A stretch of 5,016 nucleotides of DNA from positions 1-5,016 of the forward strand of contig CABUDB010000142.1 in the NCBI GenBank assembly GCA_902490245.1, in the 5' to 3' direction. Position numbers and translations under genes: made by a program. The notes under the pieces were generated by a model, which saw only the letters and a program-made list of their open reading frames with translations, was not told the DNA's origin and ran no database searches. Source of the stretch: an uncultured Collinsella sp. GTDB lineage: Bacteria; Actinomycetota; Coriobacteriia; Coriobacteriales; Coriobacteriaceae. Below, one piece after another: positions 4,815-5,016 of this stretch. The number at the start of each line of letters is the position of its first letter. The stretch's first letter is position 1.

Positions 4815-5016
4815 CTAGCCGACCGTATCGTCAGGCGTGGGCGAGGGGTCGGGAGTGGGCGTGGGCGTAGGCGTAGGCGTGCCGCCATCGCCGCCGGTCG
4901 AACCACCAGTGGATCCGCCCGTCGAGCCACCGGTCGTACCGGTGCCGCCGGTGGTGTCGCCGTTCATCGGAAACCTGTACAAGCAGGTCAAGGACCCGAA
5001 CCTGATTGCCTCCATG
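4815..5016 (-). CDS. C-terminal tail of a minus-strand, probably envelope-associated protein, truncated by the window edge
   Basis: Only the last 66 or so codons are visible, ending in TAG (complement of 4815-4817). From about 4965 the tail is low-complexity: TTGGTGTTGG then GGST repeats, then TPTPTPTPTPDPSPTPDD and a final TVG. Such Gly/Ser/Thr plus Thr-Pro tails are common on extracellular ends of Gram-positive envelope proteins, for example class A penicillin-binding proteins, but no domain is visible and I do not assign a function. The strong minus-strand terminator just downstream supports this strand. The upstream 50 bases are poor in this frame: rare-looking codons AGG, GGG and TTG, and the residue string MEAIRFGSLTCLYRFP is not recognisable. 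The plus strand there reads as GNLYKQVKDPNLIASM with good codons. The Met near the edge should not be taken as the start. Confidence 0.5.
   Translation of the reverse strand, partial: MEAIRFGSLTCLYRFPMNGDTTGGTGTTGGSTGGSTGGSTGGDGGTPTPTPTPTPDPSPTPDDTVG
4833..4949 (-). repeat. Low-complexity coding repeats: GGST units followed by TP units
   Basis: Bases 4881-4949 encode, on the minus strand, Gly-Gly-(Ser/Thr)-Thr units including three consecutive GGST copies. Bases 4833-4880 encode five consecutive Thr-Pro pairs and DPSPTP. The DNA units differ at third positions (for example GGC-GGA-TCC against GGT-GGT-TCG), so selection seems to act on the peptide as well as on repeat expansion. The likely role is a flexible linker or wall-spanning tail. 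Confidence 0.7.

Noticed and set aside
4837..5016. Plus-strand Val-Gly / Pro-rich open frame starting at GTG as a real gene
   Set aside because: No ribosome binding site, its repeats are the antisense of a typical Thr-Pro and Gly-Ser-Thr tail, and the strong terminator downstream points to the minus strand. It is kept as an open question only for the last 50 bases.
1..5016. CRISPR arrays, tRNA genes, insertion-sequence ends, phage or defence genes
   Set aside because: I looked on both strands and saw no spaced direct repeats, tRNA-like cloverleaf with T-arm GTTCRA, transposase or integrase motifs, or defence-type domains.

Overview
The window reads as a stretch of chromosome from a fairly GC-rich bacterium with Gram-positive-style signals: strong Shine-Dalgarno sequences and clean intrinsic terminators. 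The gene order rpsD-rpoA-rplQ-truA, the Lys/Ala/Glu-rich tail on L17 and the codon choice remind me of Coriobacteriia (Collinsella-like), but that placement is recognition from memory and not proven here. It is mostly a conserved housekeeping region with a less conserved second half. I see no sign of a phage, insertion sequence, CRISPR array or defence system.

Left part (1-1994): the end of the large ribosomal-protein operon. It holds a 5'-truncated rpsD (S4), rpoA (RNA polymerase alpha) and rplQ (L17), each with a good ribosome binding site and gaps of about 30 bases, closed by a strong intrinsic terminator. A good sigma-70-type promoter overlaps the rplQ stop codon. Its predicted start lies inside the terminator stem, so transcripts begun there could avoid that terminator and read truA.

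Middle (2015-4056): truA (tRNA pseudouridine synthase), then a 161-base gap with a possible extended -10 promoter and a 13-codon leader frame. After that comes a 346-residue protein resembling family 2 glycosyltransferases, starting at TTG. Its family motifs are partly eroded, and it is the least expected gene here.

Right part (4057-5016): a 132-base AT-rich region with two striking inverted repeats leads into argR, the arginine repressor. This ArgR has Asn where the family normally has the first Asp of the GDDT arginine-binding motif. argR ends at an intrinsic terminator and faces a second, oppositely oriented terminator belonging to a minus-strand gene, of which only a Gly/Ser/Thr- and Thr-Pro-rich C-terminal tail is visible. 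The last 50 or so bases give conflicting strand signals, so that gene's identity is open.

The first four genes form the translation, transcription and tRNA-modification core. argR appears to be a single-gene unit with its own control region, and no arginine biosynthesis or breakdown gene is in view. I found no convincing new multi-gene system. The items most worth checking are the nested promoter/terminator, the argR control region with the altered ArgR effector site, and the divergent glycosyltransferase.
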